64,000 nt of DNA from Endomychus coccineus (GCA_958510875.1 OY294067.1:253905736-253969735), one strand, 5' to 3'; positions 33,935 through 46,289 are shown, counted from the first letter of the stretch. A program made the numbers and translations. Notes: generated from the letters alone by a model not told the origin.

Positions 33935-34492
33935 ATCAGGTAAGTTTTCGAACCAAGAATATGTGGAAATGCATTTACTATATGGTGAAGCTGGATGTAA
34001 TGCACCCAGAGCCCTAAGAATGTAAATGTAGATATCCAAACCGCCGCATCCCAAATTTCCGAACATTTATTGATGTACACAGAAGGTGTAGGTACTTTTG
34101 AAGCAAGAAGATGGGATGGAGGAAGAGCTTTGTAAGAAATTAGGAATATGGAGGCTGCTGAAAAGGCAATCACTACATCCGTATCATTTTCAAAAGACAA
34201 AAAAATTGGAACCTGAGGATTATCTTCGGAGAATTTATTTTTGTGTAGTCTATCCAGTGACCTCTTAGGTCATCCGATCACAATTCGATCGATTATTTTC
34301 TGGGGACATATTAATATTGTCGTATATGCTACGTCAGCTGGAAGTGAAGCATGTTTCCAGGAACGCATTATGTATGCATGCCATGGGCTGAAGAACTGAG
34401 TTCAAATATTAAGAAGTGTTTCTTCTAATTCAAACAGGCGAATTCAAGAAAGTATAAATCAAAATGGTAGTTATTTTGAACAATTTTCATAA
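33935..34492 (+). pseudogene. IS630/Tc1-like (DUF4817-type) transposase, core deleted
   Basis: The N-terminal helix-turn-helix is visible as KFSNQEYVEMHLLYGEAGCN then APRALRM. After stops, LHPYHFQKTKKLEPEDYLRR and IYFC follow. The C-terminal part reads FWGHINIVVYATSAGSEACF, QERIMYACHGLKN and SINQNGSYFEQFS before a stop. The whole catalytic block between YLRRIYFC and FWGH is gone, including all acidic residues. This looks like a non-autonomous, internally deleted derivative or a decayed copy of the family seen complete at 39571-41711. Confidence 0.75.
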
Positions 34493-34615
34493 CTAATTTC
34501 TTTGTATTTCGTTAAAAAAGTGTCATCTGATTTTATAATATTGTCTTTAATTAAATTGTTTACAACTTTGCATAGGCTACTATGATAAAAATGATTTTAT
34601 TTTATTCCCAGCCTT

Positions 34616-35470
34616 TCAGATGTAGTTGTGGAACTCTTCACATAGTAAGGTCTTTTCCTATGCCTATAACCTCCAAACCTTCAATAAAAAAACGGATGCC
34701 TATCTATTCTTTCCACATTACATTCCTCTGCTGGCTCACACGATGCTAGTCGAATATTACAGGTTTCCCTCTCGTGTAGTCAAAGTATATATAAACTACG
34801 ATTTTCATGTTCCAAATCTTTAGCATATAAAAACACTGGCCGCGGGTATGGCGTATCGGCTGGCTGATCTGGGTTACTGGGTCGGTTCTTCTGTGCCTCG
34901 CAGTCATTGCAAAATTTGGGATTGTGCAGCCGAGAACTGAATGGGGTTCCTTGAGCGTCCCTTGCCCAGATTATAAAAATCGGAATTTTGTCGACCACCA
35001 GGCTTCACGTTCTCAAGGAGCTACTGGATAGACAGTGGCTCTCGGTCTGGCGTGGTTCATCCGGTATGAGGCGGGCGAAGCTCCACGTTAGGGAGTTCTC
35101 GCCTAAACTCTCCAAAACCTTAGTCTCTATGAGCAGGAGAGGCCTAAAACTGGTGACAGGATTCCTCACAGGACACTGTCATCTGATTGAAAATCTACAC
35201 ACAATGGGCATTGTTGAAGACCCAGCACGTAGTAGATGTGGAGAGGCGGATGAAAATGCCTCTCACATCCTAGCAGAGTATCCAGCACTGGCTTCTCTTA
35301 GGCTACAACACATAGGCAGCACACATATGCCGCTTGAAGCCATAAGAGATATCATGCAAAATCTTAACCTTCGGCCTCCTGGACTGATTCTTGTATCAAG
35401 AGGCGCACAATGGAACCAATCAAGCGGTTTAAGTGCTCCGGACTTGTCAGCTCCCGTTTTGATTGATTGA
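34616..35470 (+). pseudogene. LINE 3' coding end (copy 4), best preserved
   Basis: The open frame at 34988-35470 reads LKELLDRQWLSVWRGSSGMR, then RAKLHVREFSPKLSKTL, RRGLKLVTGFLTGHCHLIEN, LHTMGIVEDPARSRCGEADE, NASHILAEYPALASLRLQHI. The knuckle has lost its first Cys (ARSRC) and its last Cys (AEYP where others have ECP). The upstream part (34616-34990) aligns with 14259-14445 of copy 1. Ends in the same TTGA tail. Confidence 0.8.
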
Positions 35471-35476
35471 TTGATG
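35461..35476 (+). repeat. (TTGA)n LINE tail
   Basis: ttgattgattgattga, matching the tail of the copy ending at 14733. Confidence 0.75.
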
Positions 35477-36477
35477 ATCTTTGAGAATTAAAAGCGGTTG
35501 AAGTAAAGGTGGAATACAACCTCCTCTGAAGTCAATCAGATATTTGATATATCTCATGTAATCAGATTATACCATACCTGTTTGTTGATAATTTGATTGG
35601 CAACTATTTCTAAAAAAATGTAACAACATGCATTAATGTTTAAAGCATTTCAACTGAACACTCACATACAATAACTTCGAATATAACACACCAAAAATGG
35701 AAGGACAGCACGCAGAAAACACTTAACAGATTTTTAGCAAACCTCCACTTAAAATACATTTAAAATCGGACAAAATAGGGTGAGTGAATACGAAACAACA
35801 ATAAAACATGTGGATGTCCATAGAGTTAACTTTTTGACGTCAGAAAGCGATGAATGATTAGTATTTCGGTAGTGTCCGTTTCAAATGATTTTAATTTAGG
35901 AGGAAATCAGCGGTTCATTCTGGTTTTAATTTCAAAGAGAGATCGATGTATTTAGATCTGAATATCTAGGTTCCCACTGGTAACAGTTCTTCACACCTGC
36001 ATTTTTCAATATGTTTTAATCGCACGGTTTAATTGAAATCTCATCCGTAACCTTGACTATATGTCTTCTCTAATTGTTGGAATATGCTGTATATGCAATG
36101 TTGCACACATTCGAATTATGTCCAATGGAATTTTCGACACTTTTGTAAATCTTTCTCGAAGCTCATAACCTCATATCAATTAACATGCATGTGTGAAACA
36201 AAAAATGAACCAATCAAGATTGAACGTTGAGTCAGTTAATTCAATATCCGTAACAAGAAAACCATTAAATTCAAGTCTTATAACTCTCGGTGAATCACTC
36301 GAGTTCGCATATATTATGTTCTCATGTAATTCATAGCAATAAAATAAAAACAAAGGGATTGATTGTTTATTGTAATGTTACAGATCTGAAAACAACCATC
36401 AGTTTGTAAACTTGCTTAGAGTGCATTATTTAAATGTCAAAACTTGTGATTGTTGGTTTGAAGAAAAATAAACAAAT
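35477..36477. other. no recognised gene
   Basis: AT-rich, no long reading frame and no repeat matched within the window. One of the least repeat-like stretches here, so possibly host intergenic or intron DNA. Confidence 0.4.
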
Positions 36478-36520
36478 ATGAGTCGTGAAAATACCAAGAA
36501 TTCGCATAATCTTTACATCG
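36478..36520 (+). CDS. possible first coding exon (very uncertain)
   Basis: ATG in an A-rich context (aaacaaatATGAGTCG) opens MSRENTKNSHNLYI and reaches TCG/GTAAGT, a textbook 5' splice site at 36521. It lies in a stretch free of recognised repeats. No acceptor or second exon could be identified, because the TIR element at 36960 follows. A chance combination is quite possible. Confidence 0.15.
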
Positions 36521-36959
36521 GTAAGTTAAATTATTGAACTGTCACAAGAAAATAAATAGGAATTGTTTATTTGTTCCTGTTAATCATTATAAATATAGAG
36601 TGTGTTCACCCGAACATCTCAATAGTATTGTTCTGAAGGATTATAACGTTTGTGGTTTTAATGTGTCTGTTCAATTATGTCCATACAATGATTCTTAATA
36701 TTTCAATTGATAGCCGACTGAGTTTGTTGCTCTATTTTGGAAAATATTGTTTCGGATTTTTGATAGGCTCTACAAAATCAGGGAGATATAATTTATTACA
36801 AAGTAATAAATTACTCGTGAAGGAATAATGATGGAGTCATACTGTTTTGGACCATTTAAATGTGAGTTAACAGACATTTCACTGTTGAATAATAATGTGA
36901 CGAATGATATTGAGAATACATTTTCGACATCGCACCACATGTGATTCCTTAAATACTAT

Positions 36960-39219
36960 TAGTCAAGGAAATTTAGACCAAAATTTGACAAAACCTCGTT
37001 TTTTTTCGGACAAGATGGATTGAGATGCGGTTTTTAGCATTCGATTCTGGAAGACAAATAGAAGAAATGTTATCAACTAGTTTTTTGCGCTGATTCAATA
37101 TTGCATTTGTGAATAACAAAAATGCGTTTTGTTGAAGCATTTTTTGAGCCTAAGTTTAGATTAATTGATGAATATACTCTGAAATTAGTCCAATTTCAAA
37201 ATTTGGGGTTTTTTGGGGTCGCTGAATACGAATATGATTTTCAAAAAAGGCTCCAATGTACCTGGTGCACTATGACAACTCAGGAACATTGCTCAATTAC
37301 GTGCGAAATGCATCGAAAATGACTCTGGGGTGTTCGAGGTCGCTGATTACGAAAATGGTATTTAACATATACCTACGTGCACCTGAAGGTTAGGACTTCC
37401 TGGAGTACTGCGTCACCCCTTCTAATTCAATGTGGAATGGATCGAAATTGGTTACTGTAGGGTTTTTGAGGTCGCTGATTACGAACATGACATTTGAAAG
37501 TTGCCTACGTGTACCTGGAGGTGAGGACTTCCTGGAGTACTGCGTCACTCCTGTGACATTTATTCTAATTCAACGTGGAATGGATCGAAATTGGTTACTG
37601 TGGGGTTTTGAGGTCGCTGATTACAAACATGACATTTGAAAGTTGCCTACGTGTACCTGGAGGTGAGGACTTCCTGGAGTACTGCGTCACTCCTGTGACA
37701 TTTATTCTAATTCAATGTGGAATGGATCGAAATTGGTTACTGTGGGGTTTTTGAGGTCGCTGATTACGAATATGACATTCAAAAATTACCTACGTGTAGT
37801 TGAAGATTAGGACGTCCTGGAGTACTGCGTCATCCCTGGGACATTCATTGTAATTCAATGTGGAATTGATCGAAATTGGTTACTGTGGGGTTTTTGAGGT
37901 CGGTGATTATGAACATGACATTTGAAAGTTGCCTACGTGTACCTGGAGGTAAGGACTTCCTGGAGTACTGCGTCACTCCTGTGTCATTTATTCTAATTCA
38001 ATGTGGAATGGATCGAAATTGGTTACTGTGGGGTTTTTGAGGTCGCTGATTACGAACATGACATTTGAAAGTTGCCTACGTTTACCTGGAGGTGAGGACT
38101 TCCTGGAGTACTGCGTCACCCCTGTGACATTTATTCTAATTCAATGTGGAATGAATCGAAATTGGTTACTGTGGGGTTTTTGAGGTCGCTGATTACGAAC
38201 ATGACATTTGAAAGTTGCCTACGTGTACCTGGAGGTGAGGACTTCCTGGAGTACTGCGTCACTCCTGTGACATTTATTCTAATTCAATGTGGAATGGATC
38301 GAAATTGGTTACTGTGGGGTTTTTGAGGTCGCTGATTACGAATATGACATTCAAAAATTACCTACGTGTAGTTGAAGGTTAGGACGTCCTGGAGTACTGC
38401 GTCACCCCTGGGACATTCATTGTAATTCAATGTGGAATGGATCGAAATTGGTTACTCGGGAGTTTTTGAGGTCGCTGATTGCGAATGTGATATTCAAAAA
38501 TTACCTACGTAACTTGGAGGTCAGGACGTCCTGGAGAGTACTGCGTCACCCCTGGGACATTTATTCCAATTCAATGTGGAATGGATCGAAATAAGTTACT
38601 CGGGAGTTTTTGAGGTCGCTGATTACGAGTATGACATTCAAAAATTACCTACGTGTAGTTGGAGGTTAGGACGTCTTGAAGTTTTGCATCACCCCTGGGG
38701 CATTCATTCTAATTCAATGTGGAATGGATCGAAATTGGTTACCCGGGGGTTTTTGAGGTCGCTGATTACGAATATGACATTTAAAAATTACCTACGTGTA
38801 CCTGCAGATCGGGACTACCGAAGTACGATAGTTTTTGGGGTCGCTAAATACGAATAGGATGTTTAAAAAATTTACAATGTACCTGGTGCACAGAACACCC
38901 TAATGCACAACGACAACTCAGAAACATTGCTCCTATTCCAAGCGAAATGCATCGAAAATGATTACTCGGAGATTTTCGAGATCGCTGATCACGAATATGA
39001 CATTTAAAAATTACCTGGTAACGAAATTGGACTAATTTTGGAGTATATTCATCGATTAATAAAACATATGCATTTTTTTGATGCACAAATGCAATTTCGA
39101 ATGAGTACGAATGGTAACATTTTTTCTACTTCTCTTCCAGAATAGAATGCGGAAAACCGCATCTCAATCCATCTTGCCCGAAAACAAACCCGAGATTTTT
39201 TGTTATATTGCCTCGACTA
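36960..39219. mobile_element. 2.26-kb TIR element filled with a 143-bp tandem array
   Basis: The ends (36960-37198 and 39022-39219) are inverted copies of about 200-240 bp. Both read, from outside, tagtc then agg, a loosely kept AT segment, and the shared block caagatggattgagatgcgg, then attctggaaga, gcatttgtg, tgaatatactc and attagtccaatttc. Dinucleotide TA flanks both sides. No transposase is encoded; the interior is a tandem array (37330-38830). This fits a non-autonomous foldback-like or satellite-carrying DNA transposon. Confidence 0.75.
37330..38830 (+). repeat. 143-bp tandem array
   Basis: About ten units, each with ggtttttgaggtcgctgatt then acgaa, a tacctacgtgtacctgg part, ggacttcctggagtactgcg and tcaatgtggaatggatcgaa. 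Spacing of the first motif is 142-147 bp across units at about 37461, 37603, 37745, 37889, 38031, 38175, 38318, 38460, 38607 and 38750. Open frames inside (such as MWNGSKLVTVGFLRSLITNM) are by-products: 143 is not a multiple of three, so a frame cannot continue from unit to unit. Confidence 0.92.
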
Positions 39220-39570
39220 TATGTTATAGATAGATATGTTATTAGGAGTGGGAGTGAGATGGACATTTCAAAACTTCTGTTTAGATTGACCTTCCAGAAA
39301 ATGTGACAAAATTATTAATTACCAGTGAATTATAAATATTTATTTGATCATACAAATCAATGTCACAATGTCCTGTTCATTATGTTCCAAAGATTCTTAT
39401 GCTCATTTTAAGTGTATGTCTTTTTTTCGTAGTACATGAAGCATATCTGGGCTATAACTAAAATTATGATCATTTTCTCATAAATATTCAGCGTAATTTG
39501 GAACTTCTCTCGGTTTTGTAACTTCTCAAATATTTTTGGATGCGAACATAATAGGCCAGACAGAAATATA

Positions 39571-41711
39571 CAAGGTGTTCCATCTCAGACGAGCCACCCC
39601 GTATATTTCTTATCCCATAGTGAGTGGAAAAATCTCCCGAAACACGTCGAATGATTTTGTTTGAGGGACATCTTTTGACGTATATTTGAGGCTTGAACGA
39701 GCAACCCCCTAATAAGGGGCGCTTCAACCCCTCAAAATTGAATAGGGGAGAGGGGTTGAGTGATACGTCATTTGAAAGGTCTTGGAAGCCTCTTCACAAC
39801 GGTGTATGAGAAACGTAAATTTGATGAACCGTTTTTGCCAAAAATTAATGTTGTTGCTCGAATGCGCCACCTTGAATATTTTGGTTATTTACAAACTTAA
39901 ACAATCTTCAAAAAATCACATTCGTAAAAAAATTGAATTGTGTTGTCATGCTTACAATGAAAAAAATTAAATGTGCGTGTTTAAATCAAATGTTCAAATT
40001 GTCCTCCATTGACTTCCATACAATAATACATTCTCTCAAACTGATAAATAAAAAAACTGCAAAACGTTTCCTTATGTTGCCTTCATTTTTTGTTCTTAGA
40101 AGGTGCTTATCTGGTTTTAACGTTTCTTCGATCATTTCATGATTTTAATCAATCTGTTGAGTTACTACTTTGCTGATTTGTTTAAAATTTCCAAAAATAT
40201 GGTGTACACATTGCATGAACGTGTTGAGCTGGTTAGCCTTTATTACCAAAATCAAAATTTTGCCCGAGCGGCTCAAAGGATATTTAACGAAAACCATCCT
40301 GAACGTAGCGTTCGCCATAAGTACGTAATGGAATTGATTTCAAAATTTGTGAAGACGGGTGCAGTAATGGATAAAAAAAGGGCACTCATTGGAATTGTTA
40401 ATGATGAAGGAGCAGCTGTGGCGGTATTGGGACATGTCCAACTTATGCCAAACACGCAATCTGTACGGCAACTTTCTGCAGCTTCCGGTATTAGCCAATC
40501 TAACATTTTCAGAATTTTACATAAACCCAAGTTCCATCCGTACAAAATTAAATTAATTCAGGAATTAAATGATGATGATTGGGATCGGAGGCAAGAGTTT
40601 TGCGAAATTATGGTCGAGCGTATCAACAATAACCCAAATTTCTTGTACAACGTTTGCTTTTCTGACGAATGCACTTTTTTACTTAATGGAGAGGTTAACC
40701 GGCATAACTGTAGAATTTGGAGCGATACAAATCCTCATGTATTTCGAGAAGCTCACACTCAACATCGGGAAAAGCTAAACGTTTGGGTAGGAATTTTGGG
40801 AGACTACCTAATTGGACCTCTGTTTATTCCTGGTAATTTAAATGGCGAAATTTATCTTGAAATGTTGGAAAATGCGATTGATCCGTTAATAACTGAACAA
40901 TTAGAATCTACTACTTGAACAACAATTGCATTTCCAACAAGATGGAGCTCCTCCTCACTACGCCGCACCAGTTCGCCAATACCTCAATTTGCAATACCCA
41001 GGTCGTTGGATTGGAAGAAGAGGTCCTATGGAGTGGCCTGCCCGATCTCCTGACCTGAACCCTCTGGACTTCTTCTTGTGGGGACATCTTAAGTCCAAGA
41101 TTCTTGTGACTCAGCCTGAAAATTTGGACGAACTACGCCAACGAATTGTAAATGAGTGTCGTCAAATAACTCCAATTATGCTGAACCATGTTAGAGACGA
41201 TTTTCAGTCAAGATTGTATTATTGTATGGAAGTCAATGGAGGACAATTTGAACATTTGATTTAAACGCGCAGACTTAATTTTTTTCATTGTACGCATGAC
41301 AACACAACTCAATTTTTTTACGAATATGATTTTTTGAAGATTGTTTAAGTTTGTAAAAAAGGCTTAATAGAAATGAACTTGTACATTGTACAAATAACCA
41401 AAATATTCAAGGTGGCGCATTCGAGCAACAAAACTAATTTTTGGCGAAAACGGTTCATCAAATTTACGTTTTTCATACACCGTTGTAAAGAGGCTCCCAA
41501 GACCTTTCAAATGACGTATCACTCAACCCCTTTCTCCTATTCAATTTTGAGTGGTTGAAGCGCCCCTTATTAGGGGGTTGCTCGTTCAAGCCTCCAATAT
41601 ACGTCAAAAGATGTCCCCCAAACAAAATCATTCGACGTGTTTCGGGAGATTTTTCCACTCACTACGGGATAAGGAATATACGGGATGGCTCGTCTGAGAT
41701 GGAACACCTTG
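39571..41711 (+). mobile_element. complete IS630/Tc1-like transposon with about 460-bp TIRs
   Basis: Outer ends caaggtgttccatctcagac (39571) and its complement ending ctgagatggaacaccttg (41711), each flanked by TA, the target-site duplication of this superfamily. The inverted repeats can be followed inward to about 40035 on the left and from about 41205 on the right, with blocks such as cgacgtgtttcgggaga and gaccccctaataaggggc-like sequence. The single gene lies between and into the right TIR. Confidence 0.88.
40199..41264 (+). pseudogene. IS630/Tc1-like (DUF4817-type) transposase, one frameshift
   Basis: Translation begins MVYTLHERVELVSLYYQNQN, the helix-turn-helix of this group, at the internal ATG 40199 (an upstream in-frame ATG at 40139 lies in TIR-adjacent sequence and is less likely). 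It continues with SVRQLSAASGISQSNIFRIL (second helix-turn-helix), VCFSDECTFLLNG (first catalytic Asp), LNVWVGILGDYLIGPLF, then shifts frame between about 40900 and 40912, and goes on as LHFQQDGAPPHYAAPVRQYL (second Asp), WPARSPDLNPLDFFLWGHLK (third Asp) and ends FEHLI. About 355 codons, and 36 residues separate the second and third Asp by my count. All three acidic residues are kept; one single-base indel is the only lesion I see. It cuts and pastes the element; the codons for the last residues belong to the right TIR. Confidence 0.9.
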
Positions 41712-42745
41712 TACATTAGGGTGCGCCGAAAATGACGAAAAAAATTATTTTTATTTTTATAATTGGTCTGTGTAGTAAGTCAAGGGGCACTGTATGCGCG
41801 TTATAAATAGCGCCCATTTTTCTCAAGTTAGGGATACATGCTCTTCTCATCTGCGTCCATTCTTTAACGCACTATTAACTGGCAATACACTCGGCTATTC
41901 GACTCAATCTGCATATAGGGTGACTTTGAAAAAGAACGATGCATAATATCATACTATAATAGAATGGTAAATTATCTAACGTCATCTAGGTGTAAATGTC
42001 CTACCAAGAAATCAATCAATGTACGACATTGTCTGATAGATTTCTCGAAAGTTGAAGCTAAACAACTTGAGTGCACCAGATGGCGACACCAAGACCATTG
42101 TAACAATATAAATGAATAAATGAATACAATCATTTGTTTCTAGATGGCTTTTGCCAGATAATAATAAGTATCTCTAGTCTAAATCGATCAGTAACATCAC
42201 AAAACTATGGCTCTACATAGTTATCTCGCTCTTTCGCTCATAGCGCTCATCAGTAGAACGAGAAATCTTAATAATTCAAGGGCATTTGTTACGGATTTTG
42301 GAGCAATATCAGAGACAGCAAGTAGGGATAATTTTTAGATTTTACTCACCACGTTGAATTTTTAGATTTATTAAAAAAAAACAAATATTTGTCCTCGTTT
42401 CCACAACAAATTCTTGAATATTATTCTAGGAGATCACAAACTTGTATACTATCTGAACCCTTTCTAAAACTATAGTTGACTACTTGCTCTAGAGAGAAAC
42501 ATCAGCTTTTGTTTTATTAAAAAGCGGTCTTCTTCATCAGTTGGATGAAGTTTTTTCCAATAGTGCAACATCTTCATCCATTATTTCCTCATTTTAGTTA
42601 TGTCACTCCTTTCAACAATTAAACCGTATTCCGATTTTTTCTTCAGAGATACTTACCGGTTTATAATTATCTTCAGGATATGCTCATATTCTGATGAACC
42701 ATGTTATTATTGATTTGATAATACAGAGTGGTTATTAAACATACG
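41712..42745. other. no recognised gene
   Basis: AT-rich, no assignable frame. Confidence 0.45.
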
Positions 42746-42749
42746 GGCA

Positions 42750-43965
42750 ATATATTTTAAGAATATTTTGTCCTTTATTTTTTTATTTATTATTTTCGCA
42801 AATCCACTTTGTTTCGAAGATAAACGTTTTTTGACAACAATGGTTTTGATAATTGTTAAACTATTAATGTAGCCTAGATAAACGTATGGCGTATTCCGAT
42901 TACAAAAAATGTTCGGAATGCGTTTTTATCTTTCAACAACATTGTGCACTGACAGCGGACATCAGTTCAAATGTGGATTCAATTTGAATAAGTTTCGTGA
43001 TTTGTCATTTTCTTTTACATTTGTTTACACTAATTGAGTTTCATTTTCGGTATTTGATCGTTAAACGTTTGCTAGTGAAGCTTTATAATATGAGTCTCTA
43101 TATGAACGCCGAAATGACTGGTTTCAATTTCTTGTATGGACTTGAAGATGGGATTTTGTTAGAGGCTGGACGGTTGTACATTAAGCGATTCCCCAACGTA
43201 ATTTTCCTGATAGAAAAACCTTCCAAACTAGCCATGAAACAGGTGAATTGAAACAAAGTGGAGGACCAGGAAGTCCAATGACAGAACGGTAGAATTGGAA
43301 GAAAATGTGGTGAAGATGAAAAGCAAGGTTCTACTAGAAAAATTGGGAATACTTTGAATGTACCTGTACCACATATAACGCCTTCAGACACTTTCTGGTG
43401 ATTGCTTTTGTCAATGGCTTTTGACACAATGGTTCAAATCCCTCAAGTACTGACTTGAAGATCGTTCTCAAGATCAGTTTTCTTTGAACGTTTGGTTAAT
43501 AGAACCAGGGGAGGTTGATCGAGTTGCCGGATGATGTACCATTGGTAACGAGAATTGCAAGGTGACTTATGCACGATGTGGCACCATCGCATTTAAGAGT
43601 GATTACTCAGGAGTTTTTAACAGCTAAACGTATGGAGATTGCTGGATTGGTCGAGGTGGACCTCACTTGTAGCCCCCTCGATCCCCGGGCTTAAACTCAG
43701 TGGATTATTCCGTATGGAGTCATTAGTTTACACTACTCTAGTACAAAAATCTGGAAGATTTGAGAAATAGGATAATTGCAATTCAATAAGACGACCTTGA
43801 TGTTTTTGGAGGAGAAGAGTGGTTATTGTAGATTAAGAAGCTTCACATGTAATAAAATAATTGTTGACGAAATATAATGATTTATTTACACCAACATCGC
43901 TATGTATCTTCGAAACAAAGTGACTTTCCTAAAATTATTAATGGACAAAATATTCTTAAAATAAC
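42750..43965 (+). mobile_element. decayed IS630/Tc1-like element
   Basis: Inverted ends: ttttaagaatattttgtcc (near 42757) and the complement ggacaaaatattcttaaaat (near 43940), plus an inner pair ctttgtttcgaagata / tatcttcgaaacaaag. The pseudogene at 43090-43850 lies between. Exact outer limits are not certain. Confidence 0.65.
43090..43850 (+). pseudogene. IS630/Tc1-like (DUF4817-type) transposase, decayed
   Basis: N-terminus MSLYMNAEMTGFNFLYGLED then AGRLYIKRFPNVIF matches the helix-turn-helix of the copy at 57876-58943 (MKVYTNAELTDMNFVYGLSN). Later traces, in other frames, are GDCWIGRGGPHL, PPRSPGLNSVDYSVWSH (third Asp changed to Gly) and YKNLEDLRNRIIAIQ. The middle is lost. Dead, internally deleted copy. 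Confidence 0.78.
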
Positions 43966-44639
43966 CCAAGGAATAATCCGTTTTTCGCTATGAAATTCTA
44001 GAACTATTCTGTTGACTTATCGCATAAAACTCGATAGTTGAATTTCTCTGCTAAATTAATCAAGTTAAAATGAGACTTACGTTGTAGTAATTCAACAACT
44101 GGACCGACGGATTTAATATAAATAAAGATAATATCGTCATGATGGGGGTATGTGACTAACCGTTATGATCTGCACACTCTCATGAAAGAATGATGCATGA
44201 ATATTAGTTCATATACTTTTAGCCGGAAATGGGTAATAAAACAGTTATTAATATATACGGCGCTAAACGTAAGTAGTGGATTATATCAGTTCCATCAACG
44301 GCTATCCATAAAGTAAGTTTCCTCTAAGTACAAGAGCCAGTATATCAGTTAGTCCACTCAAATTGGGCATACATATGGCTTCTGTTTCAAAACAGCATTG
44401 ACCAGCTTTTTGTTGTCTCAATTGCTCTAATTTAACATGTAAAAGAACATAATAAAAATGTGAGTGTGAGTGAGATAGTGTGTGTGTTAAAAAACATGCA
44501 ACGTCAAAGGTCAAAAAATGGGAATATCGCACTTTTTTATGGCTCGTAGGCCTTAATGACAAACAGTTCTGATTATTTTTTACGTACAATGAAATATTGT
44601 TCGATTATAAGCTTGAAACCATCTTCATTTTGATAATGG
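43966..44639. other. no recognised gene
   Basis: Includes a short gtgagtgtgagtgagatagt run near 44460. The minus frame 44302-44589 shows no domain. Confidence 0.45.
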
Positions 44640-45330
44640 TTTTATAGTCGGGTCAAATTAGACGCGTTAAAAATGTGAAAGCTCGGAATTTTTTCCAAAC
44701 AGACCAATCAACTTAAATTTTTTTTGCAAATCGTTCCTGGACGGATACTAAACGATATTGAACTTTAAGATCTTGCCGCTCGACCATTTTTCACCTGTTA
44801 AACCGGAAATTGGCCAATTTTCATGAGAAAATTTGCAACATTGGTAAGTATTGCCAAAATTGGCTCGAAAACTCCACTAGAGGGTTTTCGGGGTCGTTGA
44901 TCACGATTCCGAAGTTAGATTTACCATTTTCGACCGCGGTAGCTAGAAATTCGCCAACTTTATGTCCCAAAAATGGTCAAATTTAATAATTTCGCAGTTT
45001 TTGTTGAAATTAACTAAAACATTTCACTCGGGGGTTTTCGAGGTCGCTGATCACGATTCCGAAGTTAGATTTACCATTTTCCACCGCGGTAGCTAGAAAT
45101 TGGCCAATTTATGTCAGAAAAATGGATAAATTAGATAATTTGGAAATTTTTGTTGAAAATGGCTAGAAAATATCGTTTGGGGTTTCGTGATTCGGGAGTA
45201 ACATTTTTATATTATTATACCATTTAGAAATTTACCAATTTCATGGCAAAAACATACTTCATACATTGGTCAACCGTCTAGAAACAAAATGGACAAATTC
45301 AAATGAGATTATCGTAGATATAAAGAAAAT
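44640..45330 (+). repeat. about 145-150-bp repeat cluster related to the TIR-satellite elements
   Basis: Begins gtcgggtcaaatt, like the left end of the element at 9566. Inside, ggttttcgaggtcgctgatc then acgattccgaagttagattt occurs at about 44887 and 45037 (150 bp apart), with a decayed third at about 45180. The same motif occurs inverted at 10350-10600 and, changed to gaggtcgctgattacgaa, in the array at 37330-38830. The right end was not found. Confidence 0.6.
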
Positions 45331-45415
45331 CTTTATGCGTGTTATTTACTTTTTCCTAATTTATGTAGCTCAGTGAACAAATTAACAGGTTCACTTGGAT
45401 TATAATTATATATAT

Positions 45416-45780
45416 AAAAAATATCCGAAAACGAGTCCAATATCGAACATATATATAAATAATTTTGATTTTTTCAAGCATTTGTTAATTAACACATGAT
45501 ATTAACAATAAATTTTATTTTTACATGCGAAATCAGCTCAAAAATATCCGAAAACAACTGTAATATCGATAACTTTTATTTTTTTGAGCAATTGTTAATT
45601 AACAATTTGTTAATAAATAAATTATATTAATGGTTAATTGTAATTTCGCATTCAAAATTGCGATTATTGAGTAAAAAATATCCGAAAACGAGTCCAATAT
45701 CGAACATTTAGGTAACTTTGATTTTCTCGAGCATTTGTTAATAAACAATTAGTTTATCAACAAATTAGATCATTAAGAGC
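45416..45780 (+). repeat. three-unit tandem repeat, about 125-140 bp
   Basis: Units start aaaaatatccgaaaac at about 45417, 45540 and 45678, followed by tccaatatcgaac and catttgttaat. Very AT-rich. Confidence 0.7.
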
Positions 45781-46289
45781 ACTTTGTTTACCGATTAGGC
45801 ATATGAAAATCAACATTTAGATGATTAAAAACAATAAAAACTGCAGTTTTCAATTTTTTAAAGATCGTTCTGGATGAAGCCATTATTTAACACTATTTAT
45901 TGTTCATTAACAATATAAACAATTTGTCAGTAATCAAAAGTGTCCATCTTTGATCTAGGGATCATAACGAATCAAACAAGCCCTTAAACGTCAAAATCGG
46001 TTCATGAGCAAAAAATCGCCGAAGTCGGGTCGATTTTGGGCTTCATTTACTGGACTATTATGATATAGTCCGTTATTGACAATGCCTCAATTTGTAATAA
46101 ACCTATTCACATTTGTAGTAATCCTCTAATATGAATAACTGCAGGATCAACAGCTTATTAGCCCGTGGGTGTAGTTACGTTTCGTAATTTGAAGGAAGTG
46201 GGCAATCTAAATGATATATGGCTGCTTGCTCCTCGCCAGATGCATTCTACTAGTATTAGTAGTATTGCCGGTTGTAAAAATTTGTTGAC
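45781..46289. other. no recognised gene
   Basis: AT-rich, no assignable frame. Confidence 0.45.

Noticed and set aside
37430..38857. Repeated open frames MWNGSKLVTVGF... that could suggest a repeat protein
   Set aside because: They come from the 143-bp array; 143 is not a multiple of three so no frame can run through the units, and units carry stops at the same places.
40273..40545. Minus-strand frame inside the complete transposon
   Set aside because: Shadow of the transposase helix-turn-helix coding strand.
42540..42560. Possible hammerhead core near ttcttcatcagttggatgaag
   Set aside because: There is no paired stem II and no GAAA at the right distance.
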